From contig NW_024041484.1 in NCBI RefSeq assembly GCF_014851395.1, positions 1,629,015 to 1,693,014 on the forward strand: a stretch of 64,000 nucleotides of DNA. The letters are read 5' to 3'. This DNA is from Micropterus salmoides (taxonomy: Eukaryota; Chordata; Actinopteri; Centrarchiformes; Centrarchidae). Below are positions 9,363 to 22,027 of this stretch, one piece after another. A program made the translations under genes and the position numbers. The notes under the pieces were generated by a model. It ran no database searches and was not told where the DNA came from. It saw only the letters and a program-made list of their open reading frames with translations. Position 1 is the first letter of the stretch; every line of letters starts with the position of its first letter.

Positions 9363-12083
9363 ATGGCAACTTTATCGAGGAGAAGGGGCTACAGAGCTGG
9401 CACTCAGTTCAAGATGCGGCGACCTTCCGGGATGTGTGCGCTCTGGCCGGTTACCCTCCTGGATGCGGGTGGAAATGCTCCCCAGCTGCAGCGCCCCTGG
9501 TTGTCTCTACCCGTCGGAGGAGAACCTCTTCTGTCTCAGCGACATGCTGATAGAAACACGGACCTGCCACTACCGATGGTTACAGTGCTGTCTGACCAGC
9601 GACTGATCGAACTGGAGAAGGTCCTAATTATTGGGGACTTTAACCTGCATATTGATGATATCGCATGTAACACAGCTGCGGATCTCCTATCTCTCACAGA
9701 CTCTTTTAATTTTACTAAGCATGTTTCTGGACCCACACACATTAAGGGTCACACCCTGGACCTTGTCTTCTCACTTGGTCTTGATATAGTAAATGCTTGT
9801 GTAGAAGATGTTCATGTGAGTGATCATAGCTGTGTGTTCTTTGACATTAACTTTCCTCTGGATCCTCCGCCCCTGGGAATTAGGGCTCAGAGGCGGATTA
9901 TTAATCATGATGCTGCAGAGAGGTTCTCTGCCTTGTTTGACCCATGTTCACTGATGGGATGCAGTGATGCAGATGTTTTTATTCAGTCTTTTAATAATCA
10001 GTGTTCAGCAATTTTCGATAAAGTGGCACCAGTGAAAACAAACATTGTCTTCCATAAAAAATCTTGTCCTTGGGTTGATGAAACTATCCAGAGTTTTAGG
10101 AGAAATTGTAGAAAAGTTGAACATCTATGGAAATCTTCTAAACTTGAGGTTCATAGGCTTCATCTGAGAGAACTAAAGGTTACCTTAAACGAGATGCTGA
10201 GAAACGTGAGAACTCTCGTCTTTTCTCAGCTTATATCCTCGAATAAGCAAAATCCTAAAATCTTGTTTGACACTATAAATGCAATTGTTTCTCCTTCTGC
10301 CCCTCAAGCAACTATGTCCTCTAAATCTGACTGTAATGAATTCCTTCACTTCTTTGTAAGTAAGATCAGAGATGTTAGGGCAAACATCTCACCATCACTT
10401 ACTCAGAACTCTGCATGTGACCTGTCTTCTGCTCATTCTTGGTCATATTTTAAACCTGTGACATTACAGGACATCACCTCTCTGCTACATACATTGAAAC
10501 CCTCATCTTGTCCCATGGATGTTCTCCCTACTGTGCTATTTGTACAAGCGTTTGATTCTATTGGTCCCTGTATTGTGGATTAATACTTCACTTTTAACTG
10601 GTGTCGTTCCTTGTTTTTTTAAACATGCTGTTGTTAAGCCTGTACTTAAAAAGCCCAGCTTGGATCCATTACAACCTAAGAGCTACAGGCCGATATCCAA
10701 ACTTCCATTCGTGTCAAAAATTCTAGAAAAAGTTGTAGCAGAGCAACTCACCCTTTTCCTAGAGAACCATGAGCTGTTTGACAAATTCCAGTCTGGTTTC
10801 CGTAAAATGCATTCCATAGAAACTGCATTACTGAAAGTTTCTAGTGACATTCTGATGTCAGCAGTTTTGGTTCTCTTGGACCTTTCTTCGGCTTTCGATA
10901 CTATTGATCATAATATTATGATAAATAGATTCCATGATCTGGTTGGGATGTCTTTAGAAGTTTTAGTGTTTATGTAAATCAGATCATGTCTGAAGCTGCA
11001 GGACTGTCGTGTGGGTACCTCAGGGTTCTGTCTTGGGACCCATCCTGTTCCTTTTGTATATATATCCTCTCGGACAGATAATTAGTCAATTCAGTGACAT
11101 ATCTTACCATCTGTCTGCGGATGACATTCAACTGAACTGCTCATTCAAGGAAACTGAGTTCCATAAATTGTCTTCTTTAACTAACTTCTTGACCCGCATT
11201 AAACAGTGGTTATGTGACAGCTTCCTGCTTCTGAACTCAGAGAAAACAGAAACACTGATTATTGAAAGTAAAATTAAACAACATATAGTTGACTTAGGCT
11301 CGTCTGTCCAGCTGAGCCTCAGGAACTTAGGTGTTGTTTTTGATTCAGCGATGTCCTTAGAGTACCACTCCAAACAACTAGTCAGAAACTGTTTCTTCCA
11401 ACTAAAGGAATATATCCAAATTAAGAACACTGGTGTCAAAGGGTGAGTTGGAGATGATCATTCATGCTTTTATGTCCTCTCGTTTAGATTACTGTCCTTA
11501 CTGTCTTTTTACTTGTTTGAGCAAGAAAGAGCTTTACCGTTTCCAGGCTGTTCAGAACTCTGCTGCAAGGCTTTTAACTCACATTAACATAAGAGCTAAC
11601 ATCACACCTGTTTTAGTAGCACTTCACTGGTTACCAGTCCAGTATAGAATTCAGTTTAAAATCCTGGTCCTTACTTTTAGAGCCCTGCACGGTCAAGTTC
11701 CTCCCTACATCTCTGACTTGATACAGCTTCATACTCCGACCCATAGTTTAGAGGTTGTTAGTGGTTCCCTACACTCATTTTAAAACCAGAGAGGATCGTT
11801 CATTCCAAGCAGTGGCACCTAGGCTGTGGTATGCTTTGCCTACCTTTCTACGCTGTGTGAATTCTGTCTTTTAAAAAACAACTGAAAACGCTGCTATTAA
11901 AGCAGGCTTTTAGTTAAACGCAGGGTATTTCTGATTTTTATTCTATGTTTTCCATTTGTATTTAAATTTTCTTATGCATTGTATTTTACTTTGTTGCGTT
12001 GTATTACATTTTATTGTGACGCACTTTGTGATTTTTATCTGTGAAAGGTGCTATACAAATAAACTTACTTACTTACTTACTTA
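9363..12083 (+). mobile_element. Decayed L2-type LINE with endonuclease and reverse transcriptase
   Basis: The first open part (9363-10583) carries an endonuclease C-terminal region with IGDFNLHIDD and later TLDLVF and SDHSCVFFDI. Reverse transcriptase follows in other frames: SYRPISKLPF and VLLDLSSAFDTIDH within 10519-10977, then VPQGSVLGPILF and SADD in 11009-11446, and a C-terminal part with ALHWLPVQYRIQFKIL in 11433-11783. The 3' end shows GGTGCTATACAAATAAA followed by (CTTA)n at 12064-12083, as in L2/Maui-like LINEs. The copy is dead: pieces lie in three frames, the segment between RT motifs A and B is deleted, and the catalytic YADD reads SADD. Clade (L2 versus Rex1) is by recall, not by search. 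Confidence 0.9.
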
Positions 12084-15000
12084 TCGCTTTGCATACGGAT
12101 ATGGTAAATGGCGCCAGTGCTTACTCTGGTTCAGGAACAAGACCACGCCTCTCTCTCTCCCTAATCTACCGAGCTACACTCATTTCATCCACCTGTGCCT
12201 CTCTAATCTAATCACCTGCACATATGTACTATAAGCTTGTCTAACCCCTCTCTCCCTGTTCTCAATACCCCCTCCCCCCAAACCCCTTAATCCTTCCCCC
12301 CCTAAACCTTCTCGCAAACCAAAACTCACACAAATGATGATTGTCAAATCGTATTAAAGTTGACACATAATATTGACGCTTTTTTCTGTTTTCTTAACAG
12401 GACTTAGTTGTGCTTTTCTAACGGTAACCTTGTGAATTTGCTGCAAGGAGTGCTTCATGGTGAAAAAACTGCAGGAACACAAGACAGAGAGCAAAGACCA
12501 TGAATCCAGCGTGGCCTCTCACTTCTGTCAGCCTTCCTCCTTTTAGTGTCTAAACTTGTGGTTTAACCTTTAAGATGAGAAGCTGCCCGGGGGGCTTATG
12601 AAGAGCACTCAGCTAGTGAAGGATGAGGGGAGGACTCAAACAGATCACAGGAAGGGGGGTGGGGGTGAGCACAAAGTTATATTAAACATCTCCTTGATCA
12701 CAGTAACACCCTAGAACGCTCCACGACAGAAAGAGACGAGAGAAATGAGAAAAGAAGAGATGGAGAAGAAAAAAAAGAGGAGAATCTTGATGGCTGGGGC
12801 TCGTGTCCCTTTACTTTGATAGGGGACGCCTCGGCCGTGAGTGATGGAGAAGAAATTAACATGTCACTTACAATCTGTACTCCGATCCATCTTCCTCTCC
12901 AATGCTTGTGTGTGTGTGTGTGCGATCGTAGGCAACGCCGTGCAACTGGCTTTTTTTAAATTGCAGAGTGCAGTCACTCGAAACGCCAACTTTATCGCCA
13001 TGGCCGCTGCCAGTGCTCAGTGGAACGTCAGATGAGGAATTTTAGAAGAGTGTGTGTGTGACTGCAGGGACAGATGGGGAGACAGGAAGACAGGCCTGAA
13101 GATGGGCAGAAATACATGTCACACATACACCGTCTCCTTGTCCGTCTCTCTAATTAAGAAAGCTAAAAATGGGACTCTGAGGTCACCAGCACAGGGAGGG
13201 GTGGTCAAGCACATGTGGCTGTGCATCATGGGAAATCACGTCCTATTTCAGCTGTAGTCCACACGATTAAAATTCCATCACATCCTGAACATCAAAGACT
13301 AAATATTTCTGACGAATGATCTGACGCTGTCCATGAACACAGTTTCAATAATTTACCCTGCGAATATTAAAACATTTAGTCTGGCCTTAGCATATTAATA
13401 GGGCCTGTGGAATGTAATATTCATGTCCATCTTAACATGGACCTCTCAATTAAAATCAAATGAGCTCGTTGGTGCGATTGATGCTCCTGATTCTCTCAGC
13501 GTGAATGGAGGGATGAAGAGAGAGCGACGGAGGAGAGGAGAGAGGTTTCCCCTGATAATGACCAACGGATGGTGCTTCATCCTAACAGAGTGATAGATGA
13601 GATGAGGAGAGAACAAGTGATGAGATGCTTGGATAGATGGAAAGAGCAGTTCAAGTCAACTTAAAGGAGCCATATTGTACTATGACTCATGTACAGTTAA
13701 CATTATTCACAACCATTTTTCATAGCACATTCAGTATTTAGATGGATTTTCATCCTCCAGGCAGCTATTGTTTAATTTCCTTTCAGTTTCCTATGAAAAT
13801 CAACTCCATCAACTTGACAACACTCAAGTTTACTCTTCCGTACTGCACTGCACTTTTTACTCTTCTTAACTGCGACTATAATCACCTTCCAAATGACAGT
13901 ATCGGTCATGCATTCACATGTTTATTTAACCTATGTTCATGTTTACCTTAGTTCATTCAAATGGCCATTTCACTTGTCCAATGCTCCATGTGTAAAAAGG
14001 TGGATGGTTGGTGCTACAACTTTGACAGCAGTGGTTTATTTGAATAAACTTTTTCTTAAGCACAATTAAATAGAATGAACCTTGTGGAGCTTTTCACTAG
14101 CAGCACTACAGAGCAATGTTTTTGAGGGTCCCCATCAGTTTGTTCTCATGCACTGTTGTCGCAATATTCAGCTGATCTAGGTGCCGTTAAAGTGCTAAAA
14201 ACACATCACTGTGACAAACGCAGTGAATAGTAAGACTGTAAACATGGATGTAGGAGGATCTTGAAAAGGTTCATGCTATGATGTAAACTTGTTTAGACTC
14301 ATGAGAAAAAGTTACTTAAATGCATTACGACCATAATATAAAATATATATAAAATTTCAGAATGCCTGGAAGTTTGGAATCAATCTAAAACCTGATGGGA
14401 TGCATTGCAAAGTTGTTCTTTACAAGCATTCTGTGATTGAACAATGTTGCATATGAGTCCCTGTCAGAACTTCTGAAAATATAATTTCTCAAATTAAAAA
14501 CTTTCTTTGCATGTTTTATATATCTAATTTTGGAAAGAAAATAACCATTAGGCCTTCCTGAAGTTTGTCATCCAGTAAACCTAAAACAGTAATGATCCAG
14601 TCTATCATTTTGTCAAAGGAGGATTACAGTGTCCTTTATAAAGTAATGCAGCTTGCTTTAATTTTGTGACATCAATCATTCTGTTAGAGAAGGCGTCACT
14701 CCTTTTCAAATGGTTTATATCTCATTTTCTGCCTCTTCATGGAGTCCACCGTGCCAGGAATACGTCTCCATGCCGACTGTAGGCGTCTTCATCACAGTTG
14801 CTAAAAAGAGATTATCTCGCACATGGTACTGCCCGTAGCCTCTCTCCATGAGAGACCCACTACTGTGTTTGCTGAGCAATCCTGAGACTAACTGAATGTA
14901 ACTCCATGGATAATATCCCTGCTCCAGAATTAGGATGTTTTTATCAGGTAAGGGATTAGAATGGTACAAGTGATTTGTAATAACTCGGAGGAGGAGAATC

Positions 15001-15680
15001 GGGCGAAGTGTGGAGCATAGTAAAGATTCTGTTAATGTGCTGGGCTGGTATTTGTTATGGGTGTTAAAAAAGAAGAAAACAGATGTTTGTGTTAAAGCGC
15101 TCAATCCCCAGGCAGCACAGTGAGAGAAAAACAACAGCGTTCAAAACATTACTCATTCCTTTCAGCACCACCACCACCACCACACACACACGCACACACA
15201 CACACTGAGTTACAAAAGACTAAATTAAATGGATTGAAGGATTTAACACAAACTGGGCAATGCACAACTCTCTTAAGTGTTTGCATGTCTAACTAACAAA
15301 GGCCCACCGATAACACAGGAGAAATGAGTGAATTCCTCAGCCGAGGGCTGTGAAGCACCCATGCGCCTCTCTCTTTTCCCTCATTCTCCCTCTTATTGCT
15401 CTCCCTGCTCACCACATCTCTGTCTGCTTTTGACATATTACTTCATTGCTCTCTTTCCCCGTCTCTCACCCCCTCACGCTCCTCGTTAGTGGGGGAAACG
15501 ACCAGCCTGCTGTCTGAGGGCCTCCCATCCGTGTTTGATAGAGAATCTTTTTAAACCGTAAAGGTATTCTGAGGTCCAGCACGGAAGAGAGAGGCAGAGC
15601 TGGGAGACATGTCAGGAGTAAGGAGCACTGAGTGTCCAACTAGAGTTCAAAAAGCTGGCACAATTTTTTTTTCACAAATT
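12084..15680. other. Intronic stretch without a recognised gene
   Basis: I see no gene and no full transposon. 12240-12310 is C-rich low complexity. 13385-13500 is non-repetitive with several TTAATA, TAATAT and CAATTAAAAT motifs and could be a conserved non-coding element. 15165-15210 is an impure CAC/CA tract. The 139-codon minus-strand frame at 14715-15134 has no family resemblance. Confidence 0.5.
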
Positions 15681-15845
15681 GGGGTGGCGATGCTACAGTG
15701 GATAAGACACATGCCTTTTGTGTGGGAGACCTGGTTTGATTCCAACCACGACATCAAACATTCCCTGAGCAAGACACTTAACTCCTAGTCGAGCCAAAGG
15801 CGCGATACATATAGCGAGTCACTTTGGATAAAAACAAATTATTAT
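15681..15845 (+). mobile_element. tRNA-headed SINE
   Basis: The start, GGGGTGGCGATGCTACAGTG, is followed by GGATAAGACACATGCC. The B-box-like GGTTTGATTCC is at 15733-15743. The body contains GAGCAAGACACTTAACTCC and ends around TTTGGATAAAAACAAAT. The same family appears on the minus strand at 26455-26602 and 31601-31763. It is non-coding, moved by LINE machinery, with an internal RNA polymerase III promoter. Confidence 0.8.
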
Positions 15846-16129
15846 TATAATTCCTTAGCATAAATACATTTTGGGGGCAGCAAAATGGATTAGGGTTAGG
15901 CTGTAAAGAAAACAGTGACATTTTGTTGCCTGATAAAGTAAAGTAAAGCTGATGTGGCTAACAGTTAGGCTAGGTTAGCTTTGGTTAGCAAACAGTTGGA
16001 AACAAGGATGTTGAAAGCAGTGTTTGGCCCTTTTATTGTAGCAGAACTTTTCAAAAATGTGATTTGAGAGTCATGTAATTGTATCTCGCTCTGTATGTGG
16101 GTAATCAGATTCCCAAATGTGTAAAATCG

Positions 16130-16300
16130 TCTCTAAATGCGTACTGAAATTTGTCAATGTGTGCAGGAATCTGCAAAGGTGTATTCAGATCTGTGTTTGG
16201 TTTTTTTTGTCACATTTATAAATGTGACAAAAAAATCCAAATCTGTATCAAGATTTGCAAGTTTGTTGAGATCTGCAAATCGGTAAACACGCATTTACAT
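16130..16300. repeat. Palindromic repeat with a perfect 34-bp core
   Basis: The core at 16202-16235 is a perfect inverted repeat. Each arm is seven T (or A) plus GTCACATTTA, with no spacer. Weaker symmetry extends outwards, for example TAAATGCGTACTG on the left against a TAAATGCGTGTTT complement on the right, with repeated variants of AAATCTGCAAA. It looks like a palindromic miniature element. Confidence 0.7.
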
Positions 16301-16557
16301 TTGAATGATGGCTGAAAAGTATTTTGCATCAAAAGCTGGAAATACAGTCATCAGTTACAACTTTTTACAAATGACTTTTGCTACATTTCTGTGGAGATTT
16401 GTCTGTGTGCCTCAGTAGCTATACAGCCAACATACCACCGGTACTGGTTGTAGCTGCAGTTGTCCCAGTGCAAGGCAGACTATAATCGAATACTGAAGGG
16501 AAATTTTTAGGTTAACTGTGACTCCCATGGTGCACTTCAACATGAAACATTCAATCG

Positions 16558-16874
16558 GCGAGTTAAAAAATCTGTCACATGAGCCGGTAACTGTGGGCAT
16601 GAGCAGCAAAGCCGAGATTCTCCCAGTGGCACTGGCAGCTAGCGGCGGCCTGTGGCAGGCGAGCGGGACACGTTCGACAGTTGAGAGATGCCTCCCTCGA
16701 CTCGCTGTCAACAAGTGCAGGAAGTGCATTCCTTGGGAAAACCCACAGGAGAGAAAGAAGTGTGCGTTGTTTGTTGTCACAGTGTGCTGCTGCGGTGCCA
16801 CTGGCTGCCAGTGGCACTGGGAGGAGCTCAACTTTGCTGCTCTTGCCCACAGTTACCTGCTCATTTTAAACTTG
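16558..16874. mobile_element. Inverted-repeat element with about 80-bp arms
   Basis: The left arm (about 16558-16649) and right arm (about 16793-16874) are near reverse complements. Both contain GGTAACTGTGGGCA, GAGCAGCAAAG, CTCCCAGT and CACTGGCAGC in order, at roughly 85-90% identity by eye. The left arm has one extra 9-bp block, TCTGTCACA. The arms flank a loop of about 143 bp. This fits a non-autonomous DNA element; a transcript would fold into a long hairpin. Overlapping frames on both strands are by-products of the palindrome. Confidence 0.8.
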
Positions 16875-16879
16875 CTTAA

Positions 16880-18820
16880 AGGTGAGAGCAACAGACAGGA
16901 AGTCAAAACGTACTGACAGACGGACTAACACATTGGTTTTGGTCTTTTTATGGGATTTGTTAATAATAAAAATAAATTCAATAAAGCCAGCCTTATCATA
17001 TAAACGTTTGGGTTTTGCAGGAAATAAAAGGAAATTAGGATTAAAGAGGATTACTGTTACAGGGTCCATGTGTAACACAGGCCTCCCTTGTGCTAATCAC
17101 TACATGCAGTGATGCAGTGAAAACACACAACAGTGATCACCTCTCCTACATTTAATTAACTACTCACGAATTAACGACCCTAAAAGCAGCCTGGGAAGCA
17201 GGTTGGGGGAATGGAGCACGGCTCCAGTCTGCACACACACAGGCCACACACACATTTGTGAAGAGATGCTTCTTCTGTGTTAGACATGCAGCATATACAG
17301 TCTATGGTTATTTGCAAATAGTCATGCCTATTTATCTATTTCCCCACAGATGTTTTTCCATACTTCCTCTGCCTGACATCTAAGTCTTCACATCCTTGGA
17401 CCTCCTCGCCCCCCTCATTTGGAAAGCTCACTGGGGAACTTTGTAAATTAAAAATGCATAGAGGGGAGCGGCTCTCCTGGCAGCAGCTGTGTGGCCATCA
17501 GCTGACTTGTAAAGTCCAGTCACATTCATGCAGGTGTATGGAGCAGGCTTTAGAACTGGACACTTCTCCCTATCACTCCACTATTACTCTAATGCTGTTA
17601 CCACCACCTCAACTTCCTCCTTATGTGTTATTTTTATTTATGTTCATACTTATTGAGCTCTCTCAGCAGAATTCTTTTTTGTAAATTAAATTGTACTTGT
17701 CAGAGTCTTGTAAATATAAGATACATTTTACTTTTACTTACTACATTTTTTAGCAAAAAAATCATTATTTTTTACATTTACATGGTACTTCAGTTTATTT
17801 ATTAAGAGGTCTAAAGAGGCAGGTGGTGAGCTGTTCCCAGGTCTTCTTGCGCTCTGTTATTACACTGCAGCCACGCCTCCACATGACTCTGTTCAGAGCA
17901 GAATAATGGCTGATGCTTTCAAATAGCGTCTGTGCAAGTGGTGTGCATTTGGGACATCTGTACTGGACTGATTAACGTCTAAGGACACTGTAACATGTTG
18001 ACACTCTTACTTATATTTACTTTGTGACTTACAGACATGGTCTATTATGGATATGCGCACAATTTGCTGATTTATGTGCCAAATCATAATATAATAAAGG
18101 AGCCAAGCAAAGTATGTAAAGTTTGTTTATTTACTTAATAGTATAGTACAAGTATAGTATAGTATAGCACAATAGCAATATTAATATCATATTTTGTGGT
18201 ACAGAATATTGTCCTGGTGTGTCTGTGCAGGTTATCTATCCAGGAAATGATACCAAATAAACACAGGTGTACGCTGACTTTTTCACCTGAGGAAGACCAT
18301 CTGTGGCTGAAATAATTCCATGTCATCCATCATATCCACATAAAATGCGATTTTTTATTCTTTCAGTTACTCACTACTCAAAATTTACTCAAGTAAATAC
18401 TTTTGTACTGTAACAGGTAGTCAAGTAGTTATTTTGATGAGTAACAGTACTTTTACTGGAGTACAGTTTTTGTTTTTTCGGAAATGTGACTGTGTAACCA
18501 TTTGGTATAAATGGTCAAATCTTTGACATTAATCCCTCATTGATTCCTTCATCAACATTTTGAGGTGCCACAGATCAACCCAGACAAAAAGGTAGTTGTT
18601 GGAAAAACCTTAGATTACATTCTATGACAATGTTTTATTACAGGTAATGACAACTTCTTTTTTTTGGCAATGTTGGTCTGTCTGTGGATCAGTCCTTCAC
18701 TTTGGGCCAGACTGAAACATCTATCTGTAACTATTTGATAAATTGTCTTGATATTGTATACAGGCATTCATGTTCCCCAGATGTGGAATACTAATGCCTC
18801 TGGTGAGCCCCTGACATGTC
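16880..18820. other. Intronic stretch, AT-rich, no recognised gene
   Basis: No gene is seen. 17640-17800 and 18380-18480 are AT-rich with motifs such as ACTTTTACT and ACTCAAGTAAATACTTTTGTA, like a common dispersed fish repeat. 18140-18172 has a short run of TAGTA/TATAG units. Confidence 0.5.
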
Positions 18821-18822
18821 AT

Positions 18823-18925
18823 CTATCCATCCATCCATTATCTATACTTAATCCTGTACAGGGTTGTGGGGTGATGGTAGCCAATCCCATCTGACATCGG
18901 TTAGGTCAGCAGTTCATCACAGGGA
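18823..18925 (-). mobile_element. Degenerate SINE tail, (ATCC)n end
   Basis: In minus sense this ends in GATGGATGGAT, preceded by sequence like CCCTGTACAGGAT and a diverged AGTCCATCGCAGGG-type block. It matches the 3' half of the families at 28669-28936 and 47571-47854 but is 5'-truncated and strongly diverged. Confidence 0.6.
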
Positions 18926-18929
18926 ACAC

Positions 18930-21050
18930 TAATCTAGCGCCAAAATTTAAATCTGTCCTGTTTTTTAATTTATGACCAAATCCCTAACCTCAACAGTGCT
19001 TCTCTAACAAAGACCATACCAATAAAGTTTTTATTTTTAGTTTATTGTATATTATGGGTGGTGCAGAGCTGAGATGATGTAGGAGGGATAGATTAAGGGT
19101 CCAGAGGAAGGGATGAAAGGATAAAGGAATAGGGGGATGAGGGGTAAGGGCAGAGGGATGAAGGGATGAGGGGAGAAATCTGTGTCATAGACAGATAGAT
19201 TGAAGAGAGTCTGAACATGGTTCGAGGCTGGTGGCAATTGTCTGAATTTCTGGAAAGTGAGTCTGAAGTTAAGTTTTGTGATCTGGGATGTGGGAGGCTC
19301 AGAAGATGAACTGGTGCTGGGCCAAAATCAGGGTGAGCCAACGCATGAACTGCATTACAAGTAGACAATATGACTATCCTTTATTAATGATGTCTTCAAC
19401 TGCGCTGACAGGCTGGGCAAGATGGGGTACCACATAGGGAGCACTGCACTGGCGGCAAAGATGCGGCAGTAAATTTCATTATTTGTCCCAGTATGGGTCT
19501 TCATTGAACTGCTGAAGATGGGCTGCAGCTTCAAAGTCAACATGGATGTGGATTTGGTAGAAACAACAATAACTTCTGGAGGCCTTGGACAGATTTATAA
19601 CAATGCCATGTAATCGTCAATTTCCAGCTGGCAGGTGCGAAACTGTGAACGGAGAGAAAGCATAAGCGAACTCAGCGAAAAGTGTGTGTGAGTATGTTGT
19701 GTGGAAGGGGTGAGTGTTCAGGTAGAGGTCAAGGGATCTTTCAGTGGGTGGTTGGTGAAGAATTATAAGCTCTGTTATCATCTATAATCTCGTTGTGTAG
19801 CCTAGTGGGAATTGAAGTATGGGAGATGCAAGAGTTAGAATGACAATTGGGAAGATTAGCTGTTGACAGCGTGAAGTTGGTGATTGCCTGTTGGCTGGAA
19901 GGGGTTGAAAGGGAACACCGGACTAAATATGGAAAAAACCTGCTGCTGTGATGGCTGTGGAAGAAAGCTGGGCTTTGGCATCCCATGCAGAAGGCTGACA
20001 TGACCTGCTGGGACTAATGAAGTCAGGGAAAATCCTGATATCCAAGTGCCAGTGCATTAAATGTGGAATGAGAAACACCAACTACAGATGTTATAGGAAG
20101 GGGTGAAGAAACAGAAGTAAATGGATGGCTGTTGTAGGTGTGGTCTGTGCGGCTGGTATCAAGGTGGGTCAGAGCGTTGGTGGCGAGAATTGGGGCCTTG
20201 GTGGCATTGCATGTTGCTTGAACATCTGGATCTTGAACAGGTCAGGGAGGGGCATCTGAAAGGAGGGACATCCCGAAGACGGGATCTTCCCTTGTAGCTG
20301 CTAGAAAGCGAAGGTCTGAGGACGTTGGAGTTATCAGGGGATGAAGGCTGAGAGTGCCCAGAAATATTGCTGAGCACAACCGAGGTTACCTACAAAGTTT
20401 GATGTTAGAAGATGGAGAGGACTTAAGGAGTTTCTCCCAACAGATCGCTATTTGAAGGGTTAGGAAGGAGCTCCTGGTTTGTGGTTTAAGGTAAGCATGT
20501 TTTGTACTAGTCTGTCACAGGTCATATGAAAAGTGAGCCAGAGGGGAAGGGAATGGATAATATGTGCCTATATACCAAAAACTATTGTGTGGAAATGGGA
20601 TGTGTTCGAGGCCATTGTTCCCGAACCTAGTAATAAAAGTAAATTTTTGTGATAGTCAGCAAATCTTAACATGCCATAAACAAAAATTGTCATATTTAGC
20701 ACGTTATTACATGCTAAATATGTTACTTCTTACAATATCTGGCAAACTATGGTATTTTTAAGGTTAGGGAAAATCATGGTTGTAAACTATGGCTAAGGTA
20801 TAGTTGACCCTTTGTCAAAGTTTGGGAAACTTTGTGGATATGACTATGGGTTAACATAAGTTAACAGTTAATTTAAGTAAGTCTCAATTTAAGTCCGGCA
20901 TTGGGCAAAGAGATGGCGGGCCAAAACACAGTTTTATCATTTGTGATTTACTATTTGGCTGATTAGCTCTGTCAGTAGTGCTTTGAAGGTTTTTTTTCTC
21001 CCTTTTCAACTAATTGATTATGAAGAGATAGTGTTAAATGTTCACAATTG
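18930..21050. other. Intronic stretch, possible old repeat of unknown type
   Basis: 19080-19200 is purine-rich low complexity (AGGGATGA-type units). Minus-strand frames of 60-90 codons cluster between 19093 and 20377 and are rich in Ser and Pro, but I recognise no conserved motif and the frames do not join. This could be a decayed retroelement or simply pyrimidine-rich antisense sequence. No gene is called. Confidence 0.4.
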
Positions 21051-21058
21051 AAGTCCAC

Positions 21059-21335
21059 AGTCAACCTATGGACACTTACTTTCATGTCCCCAGTATCTCC
21101 AGGCAGAGGGAAGTCCTGCTTTTCTCATTCAGGGGAATCCAATCTCAGGTTTTCTGATGGTTTTTTCATAGGTATGTCAAACAAGCCAGAGACTCTTGTA
21201 ATTCCTTCAGAACTGTTCAAAGTAAAAGCTCTCAATTAAACACGACATAAAGTACTGCTGCAAAGACTTCACGCTTTTATTTTGTAGGCACAATCATTTA
21301 AGAGGAAGTGATTACGTGAGTAACTCTCGCTCTGC
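21059..21335 (+). repeat. Dispersed repeat, copy A
   Basis: This segment is clearly related to the reverse complement of 62164-62402. Shared blocks in order are CAACCTA(T/C)GGAC, CAGTATCTCCAG(G/A)CAGAGG, CATTCAGGGGAATC, TTCAAAGTAAAAGCTC, CACGCTTTTATTTTGT and AGAGGAAGTGATTA(C/T)GTGAG. Copy B has a tRNA-like head that I cannot see here, so copy A may be 5'-truncated. No coding potential is evident and the family is not one I can name. Confidence 0.75.
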
Positions 21336-21339
21336 TAAG

Positions 21340-21750
21340 ATCTGTTTCAGCACCAGCCGATATAATGTTTGTTTTTTTGCAGCTTTTACAGTAATCTGGC
21401 CACTTGGCCAGCGGGCCAATATAAATAGGTATAAATAGGTATAAAGAGAGTAAATAGATTTTGAGATGGGAATTAAAACAACATTTGCTGATTGGAGCCC
21501 CAGAGAGGGACCATAATGAAGGAGCCAAGACACAAACCTTGAACTTTGAGTGGGGCACAACCAGGAGCCCTTGTTCTGATGACCTTGAGGCCTAGAAGTG
21601 ATTTGCAACTTATTGATGCATGGTAGAGCCAAACTGTGGAGTGCCTTAAAAGTAGTTACAGGGAATTTAAATTCACACCTAAATCTAACACGAAGCCAGT
21701 GTAACAAAGCCAGCATCAGCGTTATATGGAAACTCTGAGGAGACAAGCAA
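21340..21750 (-). mobile_element. LINE reverse-transcriptase C-terminal fragment
   Basis: The minus-strand frame contains ALLHWLRVRFRCEFKFPVTT followed by FKALHSLALPCINKL and RPQGHQNKGS. This is the typical region after the RT domain of L2/CR1-group LINEs (consensus-like HWLPV..RI.FK). It is 5'-truncated, and no RT catalytic motif is present. Confidence 0.75.
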
Positions 21751-22027
21751 AACACACCTGAATCTGTACAGTTCATGGGATCATGTCAAGTTGCATTGTG
21801 GGTAATGTAAGCACAAGGTTTGACAAGGAATTTGTAAAATAAAAAAAGACAATATTACTGTTTCTGCTGCCTGATCTTGATGCTTTTGTAGAACTGTCCA
21901 ACAGTGTTATAAGAGTACAATGCTAAATAGGTGGAGTACTTTTTTAAGAGGTCTGTGACTGAACAAGAACTCTGGTCACCTGCGTGAAAGTCCAACGTGC
22001 ATCACGCTCACCTGCCACCCCACTCTC

